The notes: generated by a model from the letters alone, not told the origin. Counted from the first letter of the stretch, positions 9,015-18,586 are shown. The stretch: 24,322 bases of DNA from JBDSEG01 sp039920165 (GCA_039920165.1 JBDSEG010000010.1:1-24322); one strand, 5' to 3'. Translations and numbers: made by a program.

Positions 9015-9839
9015 ATGACCCACGACATCGAATCGCTCATCGACCTGGCCTGGGAGGGCCGCGCGAGCCTCACGCCGCAGAACGCCGACATGAAGATTCG
9101 CGAGGCGGTCGAACGCGTCATCGGCGAGCTCAACAACGGCTCGCTGCGCGTTGCCGAGCGCATGGGCGTGGGCGAATGGCGCGTCAACCAGTGGGTGAAG
9201 AAGGCGGTTCTGCTGTCGTTCCGGCTGAACGAGAACCAGCCGGTGCACGCCGGCGACCTGACCTATTTCGACAAGGTCAAGACCAAGTTCTCGCACCTCG
9301 ACGAGGCGCAACTCCGCGCGACCGGCGTGCGTGTGGTGCCGCCGGCGGTCGCGCGACGCGGCTCGTTCATCGGCCGCGGTGTGGTGCTGATGCCGTCGTA
9401 CGTGAATATCGGCGCCTATGTGGACGAGGGCACGATGGTCGATACCTGGGCCACCGTGGGCTCGTGCGCGCAGATCGGCAAGAACGTTCACCTGTCGGGC
9501 GGCGTCGGCATCGGCGGCGTGCTGGAGCCGCTGCAGGCCAACCCGACCATCATCGAGGACAACTGCTTCATCGGCGCGCGCTCCGAGGTCGTCGAGGGCG
9601 TGATCGTCGAGGAAAACTCGGTCGTCTCGATGGGCGTGTATATCGGCCAGAGCACCAAGATCTACAACCGCATGACGGGCGAAGTCAGCTTCGGTCGCAT
9701 CCCCGCCGGCTCGGTGGTGGTGAGCGGCTCGCTGCCAGCGGCCGACGGCAGCCACAGCCTTTACTGCGCCGTGATCGTGAAACGCGTCACGCCGGAAACC
9801 CGCGCCAAGACCAGCATCAACGAACTGCTGCGCAGCTGA
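9015..9839 (+). CDS. dapD: Tetrahydrodipicolinate N-succinyltransferase DapD
   Basis: DapD transfers succinyl from succinyl-CoA to tetrahydrodipicolinate, committing the substrate to the succinylase route that DapC and DapE continue. The 274-aa length matches the proteobacterial family. The N-terminal helical domain has the opening Ile-Glu-Ser-Leu-Ile-Asp and the Asn-Gln-Pro-Val-His segment. The C-terminal half is a left-handed beta helix of hexapeptide repeats, visible as spaced Ile-Gly/Val-Gly and Gly-Val-Gly-Ile-Gly-Gly-Val motifs from about residue 115 on. The family-typical GSFIGRGVVLMPSYVNIGAY segment is present. The ATG at 9015 gives the standard start; a longer frame upstream overlaps dapC and is ignored. 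Confidence 0.97.
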   Translation: MTHDIESLIDLAWEGRASLTPQNADMKIREAVERVIGELNNGSLRVAERMGVGEWRVNQWVKKAVLLSFRLNENQPVHAGDLTYFDKVKTKFSHLDEAQLRATGVRVVPPAVARRGSFIGRGVVLMPSYVNIGAYVDEGTMVDTWATVGSCAQIGKNVHLSGGVGIGGVLEPLQANPTIIEDNCFIGARSEVVEGVIVEENSVVSMGVYIGQSTKIYNRMTGEVSFGRIPAGSVVVSGSLPAADGSHSLYCAVIVKRVTPETRAKTSINELLRS

Positions 9840-9904
9840 GCTGCGGCGGTGGAATCATCGCCGTTTGCGGTACTGCATGGCCTGCGGGCTGAAAGGATGA
9901 CGCC

Positions 9905-11098
9905 ATGAGCGGCTCGAACATGGAACGCGTGCTGAGGTTGATGTCCGACAAGGCCGCCTCCGACGTCTATCTGTCGGTGTCCTCGCCGATCCTCATCAAA
10001 ATCAACGGCCAGGTGCTGCAGTTGAGCGACCAGCCGCTGAGCGTGAACCAGCCGCGCCAGCTGCTTGCCGAATTGCTCACGCCGAGCCAGCTCGAGGAGC
10101 TCGACGAGACCTGCGAGCTCAATATTGCGGTGGGCATCCACGGTGTCGGCAGCTTCCGCCTGTCGGCGTTCAAGCAGCGCGGCTCGATCGCGGCTGTGTT
10201 CCGCTGCATCCCGTTCGAGATCCCCACGCTCGAGTCGCTCAACGTGCCACCCATCCTGAGCACCCTGGTGCTCGAAAAGCGCGGCCTGATCCTGATGGTG
10301 GGCGCGACCGGCACCGGCAAGAGCACGACGCTCGCCGCCATGCTCGAACAGCGCAACCGCGAGCTGCCCGGCCACATCCTGACGATCGAAGATCCGATCG
10401 AGTTCCTGTTCCACAACAAGAAGTCGGTGGTCAACCAGCGCGAGGTCGGACGCGATACCCAGTCGCTGCAGATCGGCCTGAAAAATGCGCTTCGTCAGGC
10501 GCCCGACTGCATCATGATCGGCGAGATCCGCGACCGCGAGACCATGACCTCGGCGATCTCGTACGCGCTGTCGGGCCACCTGGTGCTGGCGACGCTGCAC
10601 GCCAACAACAGCTACCACGCGCTCGGCCGCATCCTGTCGTTCTATGCGCCCGAAGCTCGCCCGGCCCTGCTCGCCGACCTGGCGGCGGGCATGCGCGCCG
10701 TCGTCTCGCAGCGGCTGGTCCGCACGCTCAAGGGCGGGCGGGTGCCGGCGGTCGAGGTGATGCTCAATACCAAGCTCGTGGCCGAGTACATCGAGCACGG
10801 CGATTTCAACGGCGTCAAGGAAGCGATGGAGAAATCGATGGCCGAAGGCTCGCAGACCTTCGAGCAGGATCTGGCACGCCTCATCGGCGAGAAGATCATC
10901 ACGCGCGAAGAGGGCCTGGCCTTTGCCGACTCGCCGACCAACCTGCTCTGGCGGCTGCAAAACGATATGGCGCCGGCCAGCCGCGTCGCAGCCAAGTCCG
11001 AGGCCGAGGGCCTGGACGAGCAGCCGAGCTTCACCGAGATCACACTCGACGTGCATGACGAGATCGTCACGCTGTCGGGCGCGCTGCGCAGCCGCTGA
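9905..11098 (+). CDS. PilT/PilU-family type IV pilus ATPase inside the dap cluster
   Basis: This 397-aa protein belongs to the GspE/PilT secretion ATPases that power pilus retraction at the inner membrane. It shows Walker A GATGTGKS at 133-140, an Asp box around TIEDPIEF, Walker B IMIGEI at 203-208 with Glu207, and a His box from His225 to His232. After the core, the VKEAMEKS segment (about 304-311) resembles PilU more than PilT, which has an AIRNLIRE motif at its C-terminus. The tail (about 355-397) is acidic and unlike pilU at 21277. A good Shine-Dalgarno (AAAGGA at 9892-9897, 7 nt before ATG) supports the start. It lies between dapD and dapE with short gaps (65 and 20 nt) on the same strand. 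A copy in this position is common in betaproteobacteria, but why a pilus ATPase travels with lysine genes is unclear. Confidence 0.88.
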   Translation: MSGSNMERVLRLMSDKAASDVYLSVSSPILIKINGQVLQLSDQPLSVNQPRQLLAELLTPSQLEELDETCELNIAVGIHGVGSFRLSAFKQRGSIAAVFRCIPFEIPTLESLNVPPILSTLVLEKRGLILMVGATGTGKSTTLAAMLEQRNRELPGHILTIEDPIEFLFHNKKSVVNQREVGRDTQSLQIGLKNALRQAPDCIMIGEIRDRETMTSAISYALSGHLVLATLHANNSYHALGRILSFYAPEARPALLADLAAGMRAVVSQRLVRTLKGGRVPAVEVMLNTKLVAEYIEHGDFNGVKEAMEKSMAEGSQTFEQDLARLIGEKIITREEGLAFADSPTNLLWRLQNDMAPASRVAAKSEAEGLDEQPSFTEITLDVHDEIVTLSGALRSR

Positions 11099-11118
11099 AG
11101 CGGTCCTGCGCTCCATCG

Positions 11119-12267
11119 ATGTCGAGGACGCTGCACCTGACCGAGGCGCTGATCGCACGCCGTTCGGTCACGCCCGAGGACGCCGGGTGCCTGGACCTGA
11201 TCGAAGCGCGGTTGCGGGCCTGCGATTTCGAATGCACTCGCCTGGATGCCGGGCCCGGCGCCGCGCGGGTCGCCAACCTCTGGGCCATCCGGCGCGGCAA
11301 CGCGGCCGGCGCCAAGCTGCTCGTCCTGGCCGGGCATACCGACGTGGTGCCGACCGGGCCGCTGGCCGCCTGGCACAGCGACCCCTTTGTTCCGACACAC
11401 CGCGACGGCCGGCTGTACGGGCGCGGCGCGGCCGACATGAAGACCTCGATCGCGGCGATGGTGGTCGCGGCGGAAGGCTTCGTCGCGGCGCACCCGGCGC
11501 ATGCCGGGTCGCTCGCCTTCCTGCTCACGAGCGACGAGGAAGGCCCGGCCGTCCACGGCAGCGTCAAGGTGGTCGAGTGGCTGCGCCAGCAGGGCATCGC
11601 CCCGGACTACTGCATCGTCGGCGAGCCGACCTCGGTCGAGCGCCTGGGCGACATGATCAAGAACGGACGCCGCGGCACGCTCTCCGGGCGCCTCACCGTC
11701 AAGGGCGTGCAGGGCCACATCGCCTATCCGCACCTCGCGAAAAACCCGGTCCATGCCCTGGCGCCGGCGCTCGCCGAGCTGACGCACTGCGAATGGGACC
11801 GAGGCAACGCGTATTTCCCGCCGACGAGCTGGCAGGTCTCGAATATCCACGCCGGCACCGGCGCGGGCAACGTGATCCCGGGCGAATGCGTGGTCGATTT
11901 CAATTTCCGCTTCTGCACCGAATCGACTCCGCAAGGGCTGCGCGAGCGCGTGCACGCCTTGCTCGACCGGCACGGCGTCCACCATGAGATCGCGTGGACG
12001 CTGGGCGGCGAACCCTTTCTCACGCCGATCAGCGAACTGAGCGGCGCGCTCGAAGCGGCGATCCGCGAGCGCACCGGCATCACGCCCGAGCTCTCGACCA
12101 CCGGCGGCACATCGGACGGCCGCTTCATCGCGCGAATCTGCTCGCAGGTGGTTGAATTCGGGCCGGTCAACGCCACCATCCACAAGGTCGACGAATGCGT
12201 TGACGTGGCCAGCCTCGAGCCGCTCGAGAATATCTATCGCGACACCCTGGTGCGCCTGCTGACATGA
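11119..12267 (+). CDS. dapE: Succinyl-diaminopimelate desuccinylase DapE
   Basis: DapE hydrolyses N-succinyl-L,L-diaminopimelate to L,L-DAP and succinate with two zinc ions. The 382-aa protein is an M20 metallohydrolase. Expected metal ligands are His73 and Asp106, with Glu141 and Glu169, and His355 in the C-terminal ATIHKVDE segment; the catalytic residues Asp75 and Glu140 are in place. The dimerisation lid domain lies between about 180 and 295. All dinuclear-site residues are intact. It ends with ATGA, overlapping the prmB start by 4 nt, which implies translational coupling. Together with dapC and dapD it supplies three consecutive or linked steps of DAP synthesis; dapA, dapB and dapF are not in the window. 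Confidence 0.97.
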   Translation: MSRTLHLTEALIARRSVTPEDAGCLDLIEARLRACDFECTRLDAGPGAARVANLWAIRRGNAAGAKLLVLAGHTDVVPTGPLAAWHSDPFVPTHRDGRLYGRGAADMKTSIAAMVVAAEGFVAAHPAHAGSLAFLLTSDEEGPAVHGSVKVVEWLRQQGIAPDYCIVGEPTSVERLGDMIKNGRRGTLSGRLTVKGVQGHIAYPHLAKNPVHALAPALAELTHCEWDRGNAYFPPTSWQVSNIHAGTGAGNVIPGECVVDFNFRFCTESTPQGLRERVHALLDRHGVHHEIAWTLGGEPFLTPISELSGALEAAIRERTGITPELSTTGGTSDGRFIARICSQVVEFGPVNATIHKVDECVDVASLEPLENIYRDTLVRLLT

Positions 12268-13148
12268 CCTTGATCGATCACATCACCGCGCAAAGCGCCC
12301 GCCTCAAGACGGCGGGCGTTTCGTTTGGGCACGGCACCGGCAATGCTTTCGACGAAGCCGCCTGGCTGGTGCTGTTCGCGCTCGGCTTGCCGCTCGATGC
12401 GCTGGAGGCGCAGGCGCGGCGCGCGCTGACGCCGGCCGAGGTCGAGACAACAACCGCGCTGGTCGACCGCCGCATCGAGACCCGCGCGCCGGCCGCCTAC
12501 CTGACGCGCGAAGCGTGGCTGCAAAACGTGCCCTTCTATGTCGACGAGCGCGCCATCGTGCCGCGCTCGTTCATCGCCGAACTGCTGGTCGATGCCGAGG
12601 GCGACGGCACGCTCGACGCGTGGCTGTCGGACCGCACGCGGCGCGTGCTCGACCTGTGCACCGGCAACGGTAGTCTTGCGGTCATCGCTGCCTTGGCGTA
12701 TCCGGAGATCGAGGTCGACGCGGCCGATATCAGCGCCGATGCGCTGGCCGTTGCACGCATCAATGTCGACCGGCACCAGCTCGGCGCGCGGATCTCGCTG
12801 CTGGAATCGGACCTGTTCGCGTCGGTCGCCGGACCGTACGACCTCATCCTGTGCAACCCGCCGTATGTCAATGCGCAGAGCATGGCCGCGTTGCCGCCCG
12901 AATACCGCGCCGAACCCGCGCTCGCCCTGGCCGGAGGCGACGACGGCATGGACCTCGTGCGGCGCATCCTGCGCGACGCGCCGCAGCATCTGGACGCCGA
13001 CGGCGTGCTGGTTCTCGAGATCGGCCACGAGCGCGGCCACTTCGAACATGCCTTCCGCCGCCTCGAAGTCGCCTGGCTCGAAACCAGCGCCGGCGCAGAC
13101 CAGGTGCTGCTGGTGACGCGTCATGCGCTGGTGAAGTGGTTCAAATAG
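12264..13148 (+). CDS. prmB: Ribosomal protein uL3 glutamine methyltransferase PrmB
   Basis: PrmB methylates a glutamine in ribosomal protein L3 using S-adenosylmethionine. The 294-aa protein has an N-terminal helical domain (1-95), then the Rossmann methyltransferase fold. Motif I VLDLCTGNGSLA is at 128-139, and the glutamine-methylating signature NPPY is at 198-201. NPPY places it in the HemK/PrmC-PrmB group. The linker segment FYVDERAIVPRSFIAELL (91-108) is characteristic of PrmB rather than PrmC, and overall length fits. Its ATG overlaps the dapE stop (ATGA at 12264-12267), so the two are probably cotranslated. A palindromic repeat begins 12 nt after its stop. Confidence 0.93.
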   Translation: MTLIDHITAQSARLKTAGVSFGHGTGNAFDEAAWLVLFALGLPLDALEAQARRALTPAEVETTTALVDRRIETRAPAAYLTREAWLQNVPFYVDERAIVPRSFIAELLVDAEGDGTLDAWLSDRTRRVLDLCTGNGSLAVIAALAYPEIEVDAADISADALAVARINVDRHQLGARISLLESDLFASVAGPYDLILCNPPYVNAQSMAALPPEYRAEPALALAGGDDGMDLVRRILRDAPQHLDADGVLVLEIGHERGHFEHAFRRLEVAWLETSAGADQVLLVTRHALVKWFK

Positions 13149-13159
13149 TTCGAATATTT

Positions 13160-13251
13160 GGACGCGAAGACGCGAAGGTCGCGAAGCACGCCAAGGAATT
13201 GAAAGCTGTTGACTTCTTCGCGTCCTTTGCGACCTTTGCGACTTCGCGTCC
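13160..13251. repeat. 92-bp palindromic intergenic repeat, copy 2
   Basis: This is the cleaner of the two copies. The left arm begins GGACGCGAAGACGCGAAGG and the right arm ends GCGACTTCGCGTCC; the outer arms pair almost perfectly and could form a long cruciform or RNA hairpin. Orientation and the internal ACGCCAAGGAA block match copy 1 at 2293-2385. It fills most of the 148-bp gap between prmB and yheS, so a transcript crossing from prmB into yheS would carry a stable stem here. Confidence 0.85.
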
Positions 13252-13296
13252 AGTCATTTCTCCGTCACATCCCCAAGACCCGAATCGACCCTCACC

Positions 13297-15240
<1,944 letters not shown>

Positions 15241-15300
15241 CAAGCGGCGGTCGGAAAGCGGCGGCCTGACAACCCGGCAGACCGTAAGGGTGAATCAATT

Positions 15301-15323
15301 GCTCACAATTCAATTTTGTGAGC
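15301..15323. promoter_or_regulatory. Probable OhrR operator (perfect inverted repeat)
   Basis: GCTCACAA (15301-15308) and TTGTGAGC (15316-15323) form a perfect 8-bp inverted repeat with a 7-nt A/T-rich spacer, 17 nt before the ohrR start. Its A/T-rich ACAATT...TTGT core resembles known OhrR sites (TACAATT/AATTGTA type) that lie over ohr promoters. The position and the adjacent ohrR gene indicate autoregulation of the ohrR-ohr operon. I could not fix the -35/-10 boxes with confidence. Confidence 0.82.
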
Positions 15324-15340
15324 GTGAATAGACTGCTTCG

Positions 15341-15868
15341 ATGCAGTCCACGACCTCGCTCCGCCAGCCCGCCTCCAGCAGTCCACCGACCCGAGGCCAG
15401 ACCGCCACCCACGCTGCCCTCGCGCTCGACAACCAGCTCTGCTTCGCGCTGTATTCCGCATCGCTTGCCATGACCAAGCTCTACAAGCCGGTGCTCGCGC
15501 CGCTCGGCCTGACCTATCCGCAATATCTGACGCTGCTCGTCCTGTGGGAACGCGACGGCCAGGGCGTCTCCGAACTCGGCCAGAAGCTGTTCCTCGACTC
15601 GGGCACGCTGACGCCACTGCTCAAGCGCATGGAGGCCGGTGGCTGGCTGCTGCGCCGGCGCTCGACCGACGACGAACGACGCGTGATGGTGGTGCTCACC
15701 GCCAAGGGGCAGGCGTTGCGCAGCCAGGCCCGCAAGGTACCGCATGCACTCGCCGGCAGCACCGGCCTCGGCTTCGATCAGATCGCGCAGTTCACCCAAC
15801 GCTTGCAGCGCCTTCGCGGGCAATTGCAGGCCGCTTCACTTTTCTCAACCGACCCGGAACCCGCATGA
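15341..15868 (+). CDS. ohrR: MarR-family organic peroxide sensor OhrR
   Basis: OhrR represses ohr until a conserved cysteine is oxidised by organic hydroperoxide. The 175-aa protein has a 30-residue Ser/Thr/Pro-rich lead-in and then the family core LCFALYSASLAMTKLYKP with the sensing Cys34. Tyr48 and Tyr59 align with Tyr29 and Tyr40 of Bacillus OhrR, which hydrogen-bond the sensing cysteine. The winged helix follows (about 60-125), including LDSGTLTPLLKRME and the DERRV wing. Cys34 is the only cysteine in the protein; the position where 2-Cys OhrR proteins carry a resolving Cys reads PHALAGSTG. It overlaps ohr by 4 nt (ATGA at 15865) and lies behind an inverted-repeat operator. No Shine-Dalgarno is evident, so the exact start is less certain than the gene. 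Confidence 0.95.
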   Translation: MQSTTSLRQPASSSPPTRGQTATHAALALDNQLCFALYSASLAMTKLYKPVLAPLGLTYPQYLTLLVLWERDGQGVSELGQKLFLDSGTLTPLLKRMEAGGWLLRRRSTDDERRVMVVLTAKGQALRSQARKVPHALAGSTGLGFDQIAQFTQRLQRLRGQLQAASLFSTDPEPA

Positions 15869-16290
15869 AACTCGACAAGGTCCTCTATACCGCACACGCC
15901 ACCTCGACCGGCGGCCGCGAAGGCAACTCCAGATCGTCCGACGGCGTGCTCGACGTGAAGCTCACGACGCCGAAGGAACTCGGCGGCAACGGCGCCACGG
16001 GCACCAACCCCGAGCAATTGTTCGCAGCCGGCTATTCGGCCTGCTTTCTGGGTGCCATGAAGCACGTCGCGGCGGCGCAGAAGATCGCCCTGCCCGCTGG
16101 CACATCGATCGATGCGGACGTCGGCATCGGCCCGATCCCGGCCGGCTTCGGCATCCAGGTCGCGATGCGCATCAGCCTGCCGGGCATGGAGCGCGCCGCG
16201 GCCGAGAAGCTCGTCCAGGCTGCGCACGGCGTGTGCCCTTATTCGAATGCCACGCGCGGCAATATCGAGGTCGCGCTGACGGTGGCCTGA
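15865..16290 (+). CDS. ohr: Organic hydroperoxide resistance protein Ohr
   Basis: Ohr is a cysteine-based, lipoyl-dependent peroxidase that reduces fatty-acid and other organic hydroperoxides to alcohols. The 141-aa protein has the OsmC/Ohr fold as a homodimer. The peroxidatic Cys60 lies in FAAGYSACFLGAMK and the resolving Cys124 in HGVCPYSNATRGN. The catalytic partners Arg18 (in TGGREG) and Glu50 (in TNPEQLF) are both present, so it should be active; these features separate Ohr from OsmC. It is translationally coupled to ohrR through an ATGA overlap and should be induced when OhrR is oxidised. It converges on the SAF-domain gene, with a strong hairpin covering the junction. Confidence 0.97.
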   Translation: MKLDKVLYTAHATSTGGREGNSRSSDGVLDVKLTTPKELGGNGATGTNPEQLFAAGYSACFLGAMKHVAAAQKIALPAGTSIDADVGIGPIPAGFGIQVAMRISLPGMERAAAEKLVQAAHGVCPYSNATRGNIEVALTVA

Positions 16291-16300
16291 CGAGGGCCGG

Positions 16301-16327
16301 CGCGTCGGCGGTCAGACCGCCGGCGCG
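16301..16327. terminator. Strong hairpin between convergent ohr and SAF-dehydrogenase genes
   Basis: A 12-bp stem (CGCGTCGGCGGT at 16301-16312, ACCGCCGGCGCG at 16316-16327, one G-U pair) closes on a CAG loop 11 nt after the ohr stop. The loop triplet at 16313-16315 overlaps the stop codon of the minus-strand gene. It is placed to terminate both convergent transcripts. It has no T-tract, so it may act as a transcript-end stabiliser rather than a classic intrinsic terminator. Confidence 0.55.
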
Positions 16328-17658
16328 AACATCGCTTCCATCTCGCGGCGCAGCCGGTACGCCGGGGTCGAGGTATCGATCGCGACGTCGTCCCAGCCGA
16401 GGCTCGTCCCTTTTGCGACCGGGCGCACCAGCTTCACGTCGTGCGCCAGTCCGAGCGGCAGTCCGCCCATGCGCGCCGATATGGCGGCCGGCAGCAGCTT
16501 GCCCCACACCGTATAGCCGCCTTCGCCGTCGAGCTTCTCGCCGGGGCGCAGATCGCGCTTGGCGGTTGCGACGACATCGGCATTCCAGCACGTCGCCACC
16601 CCGGTCGGCTCGCCGCGCAGCGCGACGCTCGCGACCGACATGCCGACCTCCAGGCCGATCAGGTGCCAGCGCTTGTAGAGCGTGAAATAACGCCCGCTCG
16701 GATCGGTGTGGGCGTTGTATTCCTCGAAGCAGTTCTTGATGTAGTCGGTCTCGGCCTCGACCGTGACCCACACGCCCATGCGGATGTCGTAAGGGATGGC
16801 GCGGCCGTTCGCTTCAAGCGACGAGATGACCTCGACCATGCCCTTGCGTTCGAGCACCCCGCCTTCGGCGATCGGCCGCGTCACGAACGGGATGTCCTCG
16901 ACGCTGGCCGGCGGATAAAGCAGGCCGTTGCTCGGCACCGTGAGGCCGGTCGCATTGGCGACGGCGGTCGACTCGATCGATGGCTTGGAGCCGTCGAGAA
17001 AGCTGTTGAACATTTTCGGGTTCAGACCGCCGCGGTCGGCCTGCTCGGGCGTCAGGCCGTAATAGCCCCAGACGGTCTCGGGCGTCGAGTCGGCGAAGTG
17101 TGGCAGCCACTTGTGGCCGCGCCCCGCCGCCACGACCGGAAAGCCGCAGGTGCGCGCCCAGTCGACCAGATCGCAGATCAGCGCCGGCTGGTCGCCGAAG
17201 GCGAGCGAATAGATCACGCCGGACTGCTGCGCCCGGCGCGCGAGCAGGGGACCGCAAAAGGCTTCGGCCTCGACCGTGACATTGACGACATGCTTGCCGT
17301 GCAAGAAGGCTTCGAGGCAGTGCTCGACCGCGGCGACCGGCGAGCCGGTGCATTCGACGATCACATCGATCGCCGAGTGAGCGACGAGCGCGTGCCAGTC
17401 ATCGCCGATGTGAGTGGCGCCGGACTTCAGCGCTTCATCCAGGCTTGCTGCGCGGGTGCGCTCGTCGGCCCAGCCGACGCGGGCCAGGTTGGCGCGCGCC
17501 CCGCCGGGCGACAGATCGGCGATGCCCACCAAATGAACGCCCGGCGTGCGCGGCAGCTGCGCCAGGTACATCGAACCGAATTTGCCGGCGCCGATGAGGC
17601 CGATGCGGATCGGCTTGCCGTCGGCGGCGCGCTGCTGGAGTTGGCGGTACAGCGACAT
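16312..17658 (-). CDS. NAD(P)-binding oxidoreductase with C-terminal SAF domain
   Basis: This 448-aa protein has an N-terminal Rossmann domain (glycine motif GLIGAGKFG at 20-28) with the fold shared by homoserine dehydrogenase and Gfo/Idh/MocA oxidoreductases. A central catalytic-like domain follows. The C-terminal SAF domain (about 362-430) contains AKRDLRPGEKLDGEGGYTVWG. Such proteins are often annotated as homoserine dehydrogenase-like or, wrongly, as FlgA because of the SAF domain. There is no ACT domain and the SAF domain is absent from true ThrA/Hom, so a homoserine role is unlikely. The substrate is unknown; a hydroxy or sugar acid would fit the family. It begins 1 nt after the PhyH-family gene stop, so the two are almost certainly coexpressed and perhaps act on one pathway. 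Confidence 0.82.
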   Translation of the reverse strand: MSLYRQLQQRAADGKPIRIGLIGAGKFGSMYLAQLPRTPGVHLVGIADLSPGGARANLARVGWADERTRAASLDEALKSGATHIGDDWHALVAHSAIDVIVECTGSPVAAVEHCLEAFLHGKHVVNVTVEAEAFCGPLLARRAQQSGVIYSLAFGDQPALICDLVDWARTCGFPVVAAGRGHKWLPHFADSTPETVWGYYGLTPEQADRGGLNPKMFNSFLDGSKPSIESTAVANATGLTVPSNGLLYPPASVEDIPFVTRPIAEGGVLERKGMVEVISSLEANGRAIPYDIRMGVWVTVEAETDYIKNCFEEYNAHTDPSGRYFTLYKRWHLIGLEVGMSVASVALRGEPTGVATCWNADVVATAKRDLRPGEKLDGEGGYTVWGKLLPAAISARMGGLPLGLAHDVKLVRPVAKGTSLGWDDVAIDTSTPAYRLRREMEAMFAPAV

Positions 17659-17659
17659 G

Positions 17660-18586
17660 TCAGGCTGCCTTCGGTTGCACGTCGGTCGAGGTCTCGAGCG
17701 CGCTCGCCGGAAGGCCGTCCTGCCACGGCAGATCGACCGGGTAGGCTTCGAGCAGGCAATCGTCGGGCAGGCAATTGATGGGCGCGAAATCGCGGTGCGC
17801 GATGTACTCGGGCCGCTTGAAGCGGCGGATGTGGTTGCTGAACGCGCACAGGCTCAGGTATACCGCGACCCGGTCGAACGGCGACAGGTTGCTGCCCGAC
17901 GCATGCACGAGGCAGCTGTGGAACAGGATCATCGATCCGGCCGGCCCGGTCGGCGAGACGATGCCGCCCGGCACATGCCGGCCCTGGTCATCGAAGCGCC
18001 CGGCACCTCCGGCACGCTGCACGAGCTGGCGGATCAGATCGTTGTCGACGGTCCACAGCGGGTAGCTCGTCGTCGTGAGGTCGTGCTTCGCATCGACCAC
18101 GCCTTTCTTGTGGCTGCCGGGGATGAACATCAGCGGGCCGTTGAACGGTGTCACGTCGTCGAGGAAGATGGCGACGTTCATTGCGCGCTCGGTCGGCATG
18201 CGATCGTCGTTGAGCCAGGTGCCGTAGTCCTGATGCCATTGCCAGACGTCGCCGTCGAAAGCGGCCTTGCCGTTGATCTTGAACTGGTGCATGTAGAGCG
18301 CCTCGCCGAGCAACTGCGCGACCGGCTCGACCATGCGCGGATGACGCGCGAGGCGGGCGAAGGGCGCGCTCACCAGATGTGCGGCGAAATTGGTCCGCAC
18401 GGCCTCCTTGCCCTTTTCGCGCACGTTGTAGACCTCGCGCCTCGCATACAGCTCGGGCACGGCAGCGGTCAGTGTGCGCACCTCGTCGGGTGTGAAGCGG
18501 GCGGGAAAGAACAGATAGCCGTCACGCTCGAACTGCTCGCGCTGCGCAGCGCTGAGGACCGGAACGGAAGAGGTCGGAGATGACAT
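17660..18586 (-). CDS. Phytanoyl-CoA dioxygenase (PhyH) family protein
   Basis: The 308-aa protein is a non-haem Fe(II)/2-oxoglutarate oxygenase of the PhyH/EctD family. The WQWHQDYGTW segment supplies His118 and Asp120, and FHSCLVHASGSN supplies the distal His228. Arg239 in SPFDRVAVYLS is the expected 2-oxoglutarate anchor. The arrangement is closest in style to EctD-like hydroxylases (the HxDxxTWxxDxxMPxxRA pattern), but no ectoine genes are nearby, so ectoine hydroxylation is not supported. All iron ligands are intact. A GGAG box 7 nt before the ATG supports the start at 18586. It is followed, 1 nt after its stop, by the SAF-domain dehydrogenase. Hydroxylation followed by oxidation of the same small molecule is a reasonable inference; the substrate is unknown. 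Confidence 0.87.
   Translation of the reverse strand: MSSPTSSVPVLSAAQREQFERDGYLFFPARFTPDEVRTLTAAVPELYARREVYNVREKGKEAVRTNFAAHLVSAPFARLARHPRMVEPVAQLLGEALYMHQFKINGKAAFDGDVWQWHQDYGTWLNDDRMPTERAMNVAIFLDDVTPFNGPLMFIPGSHKKGVVDAKHDLTTTSYPLWTVDNDLIRQLVQRAGGAGRFDDQGRHVPGGIVSPTGPAGSMILFHSCLVHASGSNLSPFDRVAVYLSLCAFSNHIRRFKRPEYIAHRDFAPINCLPDDCLLEAYPVDLPWQDGLPASALETSTDVQPKAA

Noticed and set aside
17660..18586. Ectoine hydroxylase EctD as the identity of the PhyH-family gene
   Set aside because: The iron-binding region resembles EctD, but no ectABC genes are nearby and the family is broad, so a specific call is not supported.
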